From contig NZ_VIWV01000001.1 in the NCBI RefSeq assembly GCF_007829875.1, positions 1 to 64,000 of the forward strand: a stretch of DNA of 64,000 bases. Direction: 5' to 3'. The stretch comes from Streptomyces capillispiralis (GTDB lineage Bacteria > Actinomycetota > Actinomycetes > Streptomycetales > Streptomycetaceae). The notes beneath the pieces are model-generated. The model had not been told where the DNA came from and made no database searches. It worked only from the letters and a program-made list of their open reading frames with translations. How positions within the stretch are numbered: position 1 is the stretch's first letter; every line of letters starts with the position of its first letter. This document shows, piece by piece, positions 31,213-39,138 of this stretch. The position numbers and the translations under genes were made by a program.

Positions 31213-32547
31213 ATGAACGACGGAAAGAAGGCTGACGGCATGCACCGTGCGCTGTGTCCGGTCGAGACGCTCTACGTGGGCCAGCGGAGCAGGGCCTTCC
31301 TGTCCTGCTCCTTGCGCGGAGCCGTGGACGTCGCGGCGCTGTCGGCCGCGTTCGACGCCGTGACGGAGGCGAACCCGCCGCTGCGCTCCCGCATCGAGCA
31401 GGACGGCGCGGGTCATGTGCTGCGCGTCCTCGGTGAGGACGAGCGGCCGCGGCTGGTCACCCGGACCGGCGACGAGGAGGAGGCCTACGCGGCGGAGCTG
31501 AACAGGCCCCTCCCGGTCGGCGGCCCGCTGAGCCGTGCCGTCCTGGTCAGCGCGCCGGACGGCGAGAGCCACCTGTTCCTGCTGGTGGTGGACCACACCA
31601 TCACCGACGGCCACAGCAGCATCGCGCTGCACAACGCGCTGTGGGACCGCTACCGGGCGCTGGTCGAAGGGGAGCCCGCCGCCGAGGCCGCCGGTGCGGA
31701 CCTCCCGCGCTGGCCCGAGCCCGTCAGCCGGCTGCTGCCGCCGGCCGACGACGCCGACACGGCGAAGTACCTCGACGACCGGATCGAGCGGACACGGCGG
31801 CACCCGGTCGAGCTGGTGCCGTACGACGCCGTCCCCGGTGAAGGGGCCGACGGCGGCGGGCACATCGAGGTCCGCAGGCTGACCCTGGACGCGGACCTCA
31901 CCACGCGGCTGCGCCGGACGGCACGCGGCTCGGGCGTCTCCGTGCACGCCCTGGTCGCCGCGACGCTGCTCGCCACGGCCCGGCGGCGCCTGGACGGCGA
32001 CGGATCCCGCACCCTCGGCTGCCTCTCCCCCGTCGACCTGCGCTCCCGGCTGTCCCCGCCCGTGCCCGCCTCCGCCCCGGTCCCCGCGGTCACCACCCAT
32101 CTGCAGACCCTGGAGGTGTCCGAGACCTCCGAGCCGCTGGAGCTGGCGCGTGCCGTGCACGCCCGCCTGGGCGACTTCCTCTCCCGCGGCGACCACTTCC
32201 ACGAGATGCGCATCACGCCGGAGATCCCCCGCAACCCCGCCCTGCAACTGGCCACGGTGATCGCCACCAACATGGGCGTCGTCCCCGGCCCGCGGCTGCC
32301 GAGCGGGCTGCGGGCGGCCGACGTGCGTCTGGTGCCGGCCCGCGAGCACTACTTCCCGCAGGCGGGACGCAGTCCCGTCATGGCGTGCGTCGTCTCCTTC
32401 GAGGGCCGGCTCGCCATCGAGTTCCCGCACTCCACGGCCTGTTACAGCCCGGCCTTCATGCGGGCGTTCCGCGACGACGTGCGTGCGGGGCTGCTGCGCT
32501 TCGCGACCGCGGCGGAACCGGGGGACGCCCGCGCCGCCACGGGCTGA
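31213..32547 (+). CDS. antB: AntB, C8 acyltransferase (condensation/PapA-like fold)
   Basis: 444 residues from ATG 31213, 7 bases after AGGAG. Belongs to the HxxxD acyltransferase/condensation superfamily: VVDHTITDGHSS near residue 127 holds the catalytic His and Asp-Gly, and the C-terminal half has LGCLSPVDLRSRL and ATVIATNMGVVPGPRLPSG typical of PapA5-like enzymes. By position it is AntB, assigned to transfer of varied acyl-CoA groups to the C8 hydroxyl. First gene of antBA, divergent from antC. Confidence 0.9.
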   Translation: MNDGKKADGMHRALCPVETLYVGQRSRAFLSCSLRGAVDVAALSAAFDAVTEANPPLRSRIEQDGAGHVLRVLGEDERPRLVTRTGDEEEAYAAELNRPLPVGGPLSRAVLVSAPDGESHLFLLVVDHTITDGHSSIALHNALWDRYRALVEGEPAAEAAGADLPRWPEPVSRLLPPADDADTAKYLDDRIERTRRHPVELVPYDAVPGEGADGGGHIEVRRLTLDADLTTRLRRTARGSGVSVHALVAATLLATARRRLDGDGSRTLGCLSPVDLRSRLSPPVPASAPVPAVTTHLQTLEVSETSEPLELARAVHARLGDFLSRGDHFHEMRITPEIPRNPALQLATVIATNMGVVPGPRLPSGLRAADVRLVPAREHYFPQAGRSPVMACVVSFEGRLAIEFPHSTACYSPAFMRAFRDDVRAGLLRFATAAEPGDARAATG

Positions 32548-32603
32548 GCACGGCCCTTCGCCCTTCCGACCCCCGCCCGGCTGCCGTAAGGAACCTCTGT
32601 CCG

Positions 32604-33122
32604 ATGACCACCGTCAGCGAACTCCCCTCGCCCCTGACGCTGCTCCCCCGAGCCCAGGCGGGCGACGAGCACGCGATGAACCACCTGCTGACCGGCATCA
32701 CGCCCTACGTCGCGCGCATCTGCCGGTCCATCACCCACGACGACGGTGCCGACGCCACACAGGAGGCGCTGCTCGCCATCTACCGCGGCCTGGGTTCCCT
32801 GCGCGAACCGGCGGCGTTCTACGGCTGGGTGCGCTCGGTGACGGTCCGTGAGGCCGTCCGCACCGCCAAGCGCTACGGCGAGGAACGCTCCTGTTCCGAG
32901 GTGGAGTCGCAGCAGGAGACGAACCCCCTGGACGCGGTACACATCAGCGACGTGCTGGAGCGTCTGTCCCAGGCGCACCGGCAGGTCCTCACCCTGCGCG
33001 CCTACGGGCTCAACGAGGAGGAGATGGCCGAGGTGCTCGCCCTGCCCCTGGGCACGGTCCGCTCCCGTCTCTTCCGGGCCCGCCGCCGGTTCCAGGAGGC
33101 GTGGCAGCCCTCGGCCGCGTGA
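32604..33122 (+). CDS. antA: AntA, ECF sigma factor
   Basis: 172 residues from ATG 32604. Sigma region 2 (AQAGDEHAMNHLLTGITPYVARICRSITHDDGADATQEALLAIYRGLGSLREPAAFYGWVRSV) and region 4 (LSQAHRQVLTLRAYGLNEEEMAEVLALPLGTVRSRLFRARRRF). There is no anti-sigma gene beside it. In studied strains sigma-AntA drives antGF and antH-O, coupling starter supply to the regulators of antBA. The protein ends QPSAA; a C-terminal Ala-Ala is the reported ClpXP degradation signal for this sigma factor. It follows antB by 56 bases. Confidence 0.94.
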   Translation: MTTVSELPSPLTLLPRAQAGDEHAMNHLLTGITPYVARICRSITHDDGADATQEALLAIYRGLGSLREPAAFYGWVRSVTVREAVRTAKRYGEERSCSEVESQQETNPLDAVHISDVLERLSQAHRQVLTLRAYGLNEEEMAEVLALPLGTVRSRLFRARRRFQEAWQPSAA

Positions 33123-33164
33123 GGCCGGAACCGGCGCCCCGGGGCCGGATCCGTACGAAGCGAA

Positions 33165-33199
33165 GGCGGCTGTGGCGGTGGGTCACCGTCACAGCCGCC
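33165..33199. terminator. bidirectional terminator between antA and the PAS-LuxR gene
   Basis: 16-bp inverted repeat (GGCGGCTGTGGCGGTG / CACCGTCACAGCCGCC, one mismatch) with a 3-base loop between converging genes. Confidence 0.8.
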
Positions 33200-33228
33200 G
33201 CGTGGGGCTCGGTGGGCCCCGTTCCGCG

Positions 33229-33918
33229 CTACCGCACGCGTTCGGGGAGGACGCGCGGGGGCCACTGGCCCGCGGCGAACATCCCGAGCGCGTGCGCCCG
33301 CGCGACCAGGGCGGGGCGGTTGGGCGCGTCGAAGCGCCGCAGCATCTGCCCGACGCGGTACTCGATTCCCTGACGGCTCAGATAGAGACGGGAGGCCAGC
33401 TGCACCGTGGACTCGCCACTCGCCACCCCTTCCAGAACCTGCGCGTCGAGGGCGCTGAGCACGGGCCCGCCGGACACCGCGCCGTCGCACCGGCGCAGGA
33501 GGACGACGACGCCGGCTATTTCACCCGCAGGATTCCTGACGGCGACTGCGGTGACTTCCGCCGGGAAATTCCGGCCGGTGCCGTCGCGGCCCGTCACCTT
33601 TTCCTCGAATCGCCGGATGCTTCCCGAGGAAAGCGCGGTGAATTTTTCCCGCAGCCGTGCGGGAACGGGTGAGCGGAGAAGGTCGAGCAGGCGTTGTCCG
33701 CATATCTCGTCGGCGCTCAGGCCGAAGGGGCGGGCGAATTCGGGATCCGCCGCCCTGACGACCAGGTCCCCGGGGGAGACGTGGGCTCTGCAGACCTCCG
33801 GCGGGGCGGCACCGCCCGGCGCGCCGCCCGCTGTCGGGGCGCGGCGGGCGGGGGTGGCCGCGGCGGCGGCCTTCTTCTTCTTGCGGGGCGAGGCGTCGGG
33901 GAAACTCGTGGTCGCCAC
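33229..33918 (-). CDS. PAS-LuxR regulator (PimM/FscRI type)
   Basis: 229 residues if started at GTG 33918 behind AAGGAC; a longer frame to 34029 exists. After a basic, Ala-rich N-terminus (SPRKKKKAAAAATPARR) comes a PAS domain (LVVRAADPEFARPFGLSADEICGQRLLDLL ... FPAEVTAVAVRNPAGEIAGVVVLL) and a C-terminal LuxR helix-turn-helix (LSALDAQVLEGVASGESTVQLASRLYLSRQGIEYRVGQMLRRF). This two-domain layout and size match PimM, AmphRIV and FscRI, which control polyenes and, for FscRI, antimycin antBA and antCDE. Here it lies tail-to-tail with antA, unlike strains where the antimycin activator comes from a separate candicidin cluster. Confidence 0.88.
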   Translation of the reverse strand: MATTSFPDASPRKKKKAAAAATPARRAPTAGGAPGGAAPPEVCRAHVSPGDLVVRAADPEFARPFGLSADEICGQRLLDLLRSPVPARLREKFTALSSGSIRRFEEKVTGRDGTGRNFPAEVTAVAVRNPAGEIAGVVVLLRRCDGAVSGGPVLSALDAQVLEGVASGESTVQLASRLYLSRQGIEYRVGQMLRRFDAPNRPALVARAHALGMFAAGQWPPRVLPERVR

Positions 33919-34584
33919 GGACGTACCGTCCTTCTTCCTGCGTGGGGGGCTGGGAAGGGTGAGCGACGCGGAACGGACCGATGTGCCGTGCCTGGGTGTC
34001 GACGAGCGTCCGGTGACGGCGCGGGCCACTCGTGGGTGGCCGTCGCCGGTGTCCGCGTCGCCCCGGGGCGGCCGGCGGCGAGGCGCCGGACTCCCGGGTC
34101 GGTCAGGGTGAGCAGAGGGGGCGGCGCCTGGGCGGCCGGCACCCGACTGGGGTGGATAACGTTGTCATGGCCATTCGATCTCGGTGTCCGATCCCTGCGG
34201 GGAACCACCGGGCCGTACGTCCGGCCTTCGCGAGATGCCCGGTCGGGAGCTGCGCAGCACGAAAACCTCCACATGACGAAGATGGGATCGCATCAAGGGG
34301 GCGCATTCGAGATTAAGGGTCGGCAACCCCCGTGGCAAGGGTTTGCCAGGTGACCTGGGCAACCTGGCAACTCTTGTGAAATCGGGCCGATTTCGGGCAG
34401 CGCGAAGCCCGATCCAAACACCCCACACGCGGTGGGGTGCCGCTCCGACAATGGCCAGTTGACCTGCGCTTAACGGCTTGTAGCCCCTTGCCGCGCTTCA
34501 TAGAGTGTTGACAACCCGCGCGCCCGGACGGGCAGGCAGGGGCGACGACGCCTGTCGATCGCGCGACGGAACCGGAGGGGGGAG
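33919..34584. other. intergenic region upstream of the PAS-LuxR and XRE genes
   Basis: 666 bp with no gene I can support. It contains a candidate promoter for the XRE gene at 34459-34486 and must also hold the PAS-LuxR promoter. Base composition from about 34300 is less GC-rich than the surroundings. Confidence 0.5.
34459..34486 (+). promoter_or_regulatory. candidate promoter of the XRE-TPR gene
   Basis: TTGACC at 34459-34464, 16-base spacer, TAGCCC at 34481-34486; about 100 bases before the ATG at 34585. The match to a housekeeping promoter is moderate. Confidence 0.4.
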
Positions 34585-35841
34585 ATGCTCGAACAGCCGC
34601 ATTTCGGCCGTCGGTTGAAGAGGCTCCGGCTGGCACGGGGCCTGAGCCAGGCCGGCCTCGTCGGGGAAGGCATGTCGACGGGGTACCTGTCGCGCCTGGA
34701 GTCCGGTGACCGGCGTCCCACCGAGCGCGCCGTGTCCTACCTCGCCGATCGTCTCGGCGTCGACACGTCCGCCCTGACCGGTCCGTCGGACGAGAGATCC
34801 CTGACGGGGGTACTGGCCGCCGTGACCTCCGCACCGCCCGGCACGGACGACACGGCGGCTCTCAGCCGCGCGGTCGAGGAGGACGCGGGCGAGGATCCCG
34901 CTGCCCGCTGGCAGGCCCTGTGGCTGCTGAGCCGCGCCGCCGGCCACGACGGCGACTACGAGCTGGAGCGCACGCGGCTGCTCGAACTCGTCGATCTGAG
35001 CGACGTGCTGGAGGCACCGGAACTCCGGGTCCGCTCGCGCGTCCGGTACGCCCGCTGCACCCGCGCCCTGGGCGACATGCGCACGGCCGAACCGGCGGCC
35101 CTGGAGGCGCTGTCCGTGGCCCGCGCCGCGGACCTGGGCGTGTCCGACACGCTGCCCGCCCTGATGGTGCTGATCAGCATCGAGACGGAGCTCGGCCGAC
35201 TGGAGACGGCCGGCCGGCACGTCGCCGAACTGGAGCGGGAGCTGCTGCCCCGGGCCTCGGCCGCCCAGGCGGCCGAGGCCTTGTGGACGGCCGCCGTGGT
35301 CAGCAACCGCCAGGGCGACGACGCGACCGCCCGAAGCAGACTGGACACGGCGCTGGGGCTGCTGAAGGGCAAGGACGACCTGAGTCTGTGGACCCGGCTG
35401 CGGGCCGCCGCCACCGCCGCCGCGCTGCAGATGTCACCGCCCCGGGTGGCCGCCGCCGAGCGCTGGCTGGGCGAGGCCGCCTCCGTCCTCGGCCTGATCG
35501 GCACCCCCCTGCAACTCCAGGAGCTGCGCGCGCTCCAGGCCCATCTCGCCTTTCACCAGGGCCGGTTGGACGACGCCCGGGCCCTCACTGAGGTCCTGCT
35601 CAGCGATGAGGACCTGCGTCTGTCCTACCGTGACCGGGTGCGGCTGTCGGTCCTCGACGGCCGGCTGATGATCCTGGCGGGCCGCGTCGACGAGGGCATC
35701 GCCGCCCTGCAACGGCTCGGACGGCAGGCGACGGAGTCCCGGAACCTCGACCTGGCGGCCCACATCTGGCAGGCCCTGGCCACCACCCTGGCCGACGTCC
35801 GCGTCCCCGAGGCACGGGCGCGGACACCTGAGCGGGGGTGA
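34585..35841 (+). CDS. XRE-family regulator with TPR-like domain
   Basis: 418 residues, ATG directly behind GGAGGGGGGAG. N-terminal XRE helix-turn-helix (residues 8-65: FGRRLKRLRLARGLSQAGLVGEGMSTGYLSRLESGDRRPTERAVSYLADRLGV), then about 330 residues of paired alpha helices in the style of TPR/bacterial transcriptional activator domains. Streptomyces have many of these; they often respond to peptides or internal signals. Located next to the antimycin cluster but nothing in the sequence ties it to it. Confidence 0.85.
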   Translation: MLEQPHFGRRLKRLRLARGLSQAGLVGEGMSTGYLSRLESGDRRPTERAVSYLADRLGVDTSALTGPSDERSLTGVLAAVTSAPPGTDDTAALSRAVEEDAGEDPAARWQALWLLSRAAGHDGDYELERTRLLELVDLSDVLEAPELRVRSRVRYARCTRALGDMRTAEPAALEALSVARAADLGVSDTLPALMVLISIETELGRLETAGRHVAELERELLPRASAAQAAEALWTAAVVSNRQGDDATARSRLDTALGLLKGKDDLSLWTRLRAAATAAALQMSPPRVAAAERWLGEAASVLGLIGTPLQLQELRALQAHLAFHQGRLDDARALTEVLLSDEDLRLSYRDRVRLSVLDGRLMILAGRVDEGIAALQRLGRQATESRNLDLAAHIWQALATTLADVRVPEARARTPERG

Positions 35842-35916
35842 CTCATCGGGCACCACGCCTCCGGCTGCTGAACGCTCCGCGCGCACAGGGCGCCCCGGTG
35901 TGCCGGCACGTGGGCG

Positions 35917-35990
35917 CGAGGGGGCGTCCGTGACGGCTCACCGGGTCCGGGCTGTGTCGTTCCCTCGTGGGAACCGAGGGGGCGTCCGTG
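35917..35990 (+). repeat. 16-bp direct repeat pair
   Basis: CGAGGGGGCGTCCGTG occurs exactly at 35917-35932 and 35975-35990 in the short convergent gap between the XRE and NB-ARC genes. The second copy also pairs with CCCTCG at 35962 to form a weak hairpin that may serve as terminator. Confidence 0.6.
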
Positions 35991-36026
35991 GCGCCTTCCC
36001 CGTCGGGCGGGCGCCGCGCGGAAACG

Positions 36027-38441
36027 TCAGGCGGGCAGGTCGCGCAGGGCCTGTTCGGTCCGGGCCGCCGCACCGGTCAGGCCGAGAGCGGTCTGCAGGC
36101 GGTGGGCGGCCGTGTAGTGCTCCCGGGCCTCGGCGGGACGGCCGAGGCGGGCTTCCAGAGCCGCCAGTTCGGCGTGCGCCGCGGCCTGGCGGGGGCGGTC
36201 GCCGATCCCGGTGAGCAGGGCCAGCGCGTCCCGCAGGCCGGCCGCGGCCCGCTCCGGGTCGCCCTGGGCGAGAGCGACCCGGGCCAGACCGGCCGAGGAC
36301 TCCGCCTCACCGGCCGGGTTGTTGACCGCCCGGTGCAGGACGAGCGCGTCGCCGAAGTACGCGGCGGCCTCCTCGTGACGCCCCCGCTCGCACGCGATGG
36401 TGCCGAGCGCGGTGAGGGCGAAGGCCTGGCCGAAGCGGTTGCCGGCCCGCCGATGGAGGGTGACCGCTTCCCCGAAGTACCCGGTCGCCGCGTCGAGTTC
36501 ACCCGCCGCCCGGGCGACGTGGCCGAGGCCGCGCAGCGCGTAGGCGAGGCCGATGCCGTCGTCGGCCCGCCGCTGGAGCTCCACCGCCTCCCGGAACCCC
36601 TCCCGGGCCCGGCCGTGCTCGCCGCGGGCCCGCGCGACATGGGCCAGGCCGGTCAGCGCGTAGCCCTGCCCCGCCGGGTCGTCCGCCGCCCGCGCGCACC
36701 GCAGGGCCCGCTCGAAGTGTTCCGTCGCGGCCGCGTAGTCGCCGCGTGCCCGGGCGACCTCCCCCAGCCCGCGCAGCGCGTCGGCCTCCCCCGCCCGGTC
36801 CCCGGCCAGGCGCAGCAGCGCCGCCGCCTCCTCGAACCCGGCGACCGCCTCGTCGTGGCGGCGCCGGTCCCGCGCGATGTCGGCGAGGGCCGTACGGGCC
36901 CGGCCCCGGCCCGCCTCGTCGCCGGCCCGCTCGGCGGCCGCCAGGATGTCCGCGTAGAGCGATGCCGCCTGCTCCTCACGGCCGTCCACGTACAGGAGCC
37001 GCGCGGTCCGCCGGGCCAGGCCCGCTCCGGACTCCCACCCCTCGGCCAGCGCGGACCGGGCGGCGCCGCACAGTTCCTCGAAGGCGGCGTGGCACCACAT
37101 CCGCGCGTGGTCGGGGTTGTCGAACGGTCCGGTGCCCGAGGCCGGGACGGCCGCCCCGTACAGCAGGGCGTGCGCCGTGCCGGTGACGCTGTCCAGGTGC
37201 CGGTAGAGGCTGCGCCGGCCCTGCTCGACGGCCTCGCGGGAGTCCTGGGTGGAGACGAGCTTGCGCGCGTACGCCACGAACAGGTCGTGGAAGACGTACC
37301 GGCGCTGCGGCAGCGAGGTCAGCATGCTGCGCTGCAGCAGCCGGACCAGGCGCACGGTGGCCAGCTGTGCGGGCATCCCGGCCAGCGCCGCAATCGAGGC
37401 GGCGTCGAAGTCCGGCCCCGGGTGCCAGACACAGGTGCGCAGCATGGCCTGGAGGTCCGCGCTCAGGGCCTCGTACGAGACCTCGAAGGCGGTGGCGGCC
37501 TCGCGGTCGGCGTCGTCGAGCTGCTCCAGCGGCCGGGTCGCGGACCGCATCACCGCGAGCAGGTCGACCGGGTCCATGTCGGCGAGCAGGGCGCCGACGG
37601 GGCGCAGGGCCAGCGGCAGCCGGCCGCACAGCCGGGCCAGTTGGTGCAGTACCTCCCGCTCGCCGGCCCCACCGGTCCCGCCCGCGGGGGACCGGCCCGC
37701 GATCCGCAGCAGCAGTTCCACGGCCTCGTCGGGCGGCAGCAGGGACACCTCCTCGCGGACCACCGCGTCCAGCCCCGTGAGCCGGTGCCGGCTCGTCACC
37801 AGCACCAGACAGCGGCCGGCGCTCGCCGGGCCCGGCAGCAGCGGCTCGACCTGAGCGGCCTCGCGGGCGTTGTCGACGAGCAGCAGCACCCTTCTGTCCG
37901 CCAGCCAGGCCCGCCACAGCTGAGCCTTGCCCGCGGTGCCGGTGGGGACGTCGGAGCCGTCGAAGCCGGCCAGCCGCAGCAGTTCCGCCAGGACCTCGCC
38001 CGGCTCGCGCGGTGTGCTGCCGGGGGTGAATCCGGACAGGTCCACCTCGAACCGGGCGTCGGGGAAGGCTCCGGCCAGCCGGTCCGCGAGGGCGCGGGCG
38101 AGGGCGGACTTGCCGACGCCGCCCGTGCCGTACAGCAGCGCGAGGGCGGGAGAGCGCCGCTCGGTCAGGGCCGCCTCGCAGACGGCGGCCAGGTCCGTGA
38201 GCAGCCCGGCGTGGCCGACCAGGACCGAGGGGGGCGGCACCAGCGTGTTCAGCTCGATCCCGGGCCGTTCGGCGGCGGGGGCGCCGTAGAAGTGGTTGTG
38301 CTGGACGCCCTGCCCGATGACGGCCTGCTGCGCCCGGCCGCTCGCGCTCGCGTCCATGCCGACCGTCACGGGGCCGCCGGCGGTCCCGGCAGCCGGTGCC
38401 GTGCCCGGTGGGTCGGACGGCCGGTCCGTCCCTGCCGTCAC
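36027..38441 (-). CDS. NB-ARC/TPR signalling ATPase (NLR-like)
   Basis: 804 residues from a GTG that overlaps the upstream gene's stop (GTGA). A short N-terminal tail holds ASGRAQQAVIGQGVQHNHF (about residues 33-51). NB-ARC domain follows: Walker A YGTGGVGKSALARALA near 110, Walker B RVLLLVDNA, sensor LVTSRHRL, GLPLAL-type motif LCGRLPLALRPVGALL, and a winged-helix with an MHD-like segment (YVFHDLFVAYAR). The C-terminal 330 residues are about eight TPR units (GDYAAATEHFERALR and similar). This is the architecture of bacterial NLRs and of AfsR without its DNA-binding domain. The N-terminal motif is shared with the partner at 38438, suggesting the NLR recruits or nucleates it. Confidence 0.88.
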   Translation of the reverse strand: MTAGTDRPSDPPGTAPAAGTAGGPVTVGMDASASGRAQQAVIGQGVQHNHFYGAPAAERPGIELNTLVPPPSVLVGHAGLLTDLAAVCEAALTERRSPALALLYGTGGVGKSALARALADRLAGAFPDARFEVDLSGFTPGSTPREPGEVLAELLRLAGFDGSDVPTGTAGKAQLWRAWLADRRVLLLVDNAREAAQVEPLLPGPASAGRCLVLVTSRHRLTGLDAVVREEVSLLPPDEAVELLLRIAGRSPAGGTGGAGEREVLHQLARLCGRLPLALRPVGALLADMDPVDLLAVMRSATRPLEQLDDADREAATAFEVSYEALSADLQAMLRTCVWHPGPDFDAASIAALAGMPAQLATVRLVRLLQRSMLTSLPQRRYVFHDLFVAYARKLVSTQDSREAVEQGRRSLYRHLDSVTGTAHALLYGAAVPASGTGPFDNPDHARMWCHAAFEELCGAARSALAEGWESGAGLARRTARLLYVDGREEQAASLYADILAAAERAGDEAGRGRARTALADIARDRRRHDEAVAGFEEAAALLRLAGDRAGEADALRGLGEVARARGDYAAATEHFERALRCARAADDPAGQGYALTGLAHVARARGEHGRAREGFREAVELQRRADDGIGLAYALRGLGHVARAAGELDAATGYFGEAVTLHRRAGNRFGQAFALTALGTIACERGRHEEAAAYFGDALVLHRAVNNPAGEAESSAGLARVALAQGDPERAAAGLRDALALLTGIGDRPRQAAAHAELAALEARLGRPAEAREHYTAAHRLQTALGLTGAAARTEQALRDLPA

Positions 38442-38872
38442 CGGGGTGCCCGGAAGGTGTTGTGCTGCTCGCCCTGCCCCTGCACCGCCTGCTGCGCGTG
38501 ACCGGACGCGGTGGCGTGCACGGTGACCTGTCCGGCGGCCACTCCCCCGGCCCGCGCCTGCTCCCGCACGAACGCGACCAGGTCGCGGAGCTGCTCCGCC
38601 TGCTGCGGGGCGTCCTCCAGCAGATCCTCGAACCGCGTCCGCCAGGCCGCGGTCTGGCGGGCCGCGACCTGTTCCGTGTCGTCGCCGGCCGCCACCAGTT
38701 CCTCACGGGCGCGCTCCAGGCGGGCCTCCTGCCGGGACTCCTCCTGCGGATCGCCGCGGCCCAGCAGCCGGGCCGTGCGCTCGCGGCACTCCTGCCACGC
38801 GTCCGTGGCCATCGCCTGGACCAGTGCGCCGCCCCCGGCGGCGGCCAACGCGCTGAGCGCTTCCAGGAGCAT
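38438..38872 (-). CDS. small NLR partner, putative Bell-like effector with shared motif
   Basis: 144 residues, ATG 38872, first gene of a two-gene operon. N-terminal about 40 residues are Ala/Gly-rich and amphipathic (LLEALSALAAAGGGALVQAM followed by ATDAWQECRERTARLLGRGD), which resembles bacterial Bell-like, membrane-targeting cell-death domains; the middle is a charged helical region; the C-terminus carries ASGHAQQAVQGQGEQHNTF, nearly identical to the NLR N-terminal motif. In known systems short amyloid-type motifs (BASS) pair an NLR with an effector in just this way. Function is inference; the motif match is directly visible. Confidence 0.7.
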   Translation of the reverse strand: MLLEALSALAAAGGGALVQAMATDAWQECRERTARLLGRGDPQEESRQEARLERAREELVAAGDDTEQVAARQTAAWRTRFEDLLEDAPQQAEQLRDLVAFVREQARAGGVAAGQVTVHATASGHAQQAVQGQGEQHNTFRAPR

Positions 38873-39047
38873 GGGGGTCCTCTCGTCGGCAACGGGGGTT
38901 CAAGTATGACCGACCGCGCGGAAGTTGATGTTGGACGCAGGGCTGCCGAGAGCCCGGGCCGGCCGCGCGCGACGCCGTGCGGTGGCGCCCTCTCGTCTCG
39001 TCCCGCGGCCCGGCGCGACGGGTACGCCCCCGTGCGGCCGGGCCGTC

Positions 39048-39072
39048 GTGACCTGACAGGTGTCAGGGTCAC
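39048..39072. promoter_or_regulatory. inverted repeat upstream of the serine hydrolase gene
   Basis: GTGACCTGACAGG and TGTCAGGGTCAC form a near-perfect dyad containing TGACA-GG-TGTCA. It lies between divergent genes; GGTCAC and TAGCGT (39091-39096) could be a promoter with an 18-base spacer, with the dyad overlapping it as an operator. Confidence 0.5.
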
Positions 39073-39138
39073 CGGGGGCCCGCGGGTGCCTAGCGTGGCG
39101 GCGTCATCATCGGTGGACGTTGCGACGACGGAGTGACG

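Noticed and set aside
33919-34029. Longer start for the PAS-LuxR protein at 34029
   Set aside because: The extra 37 residues look non-coding and the GTG at 33918 gives the size usual for PimM/FscRI-type proteins; kept only as an alternative.
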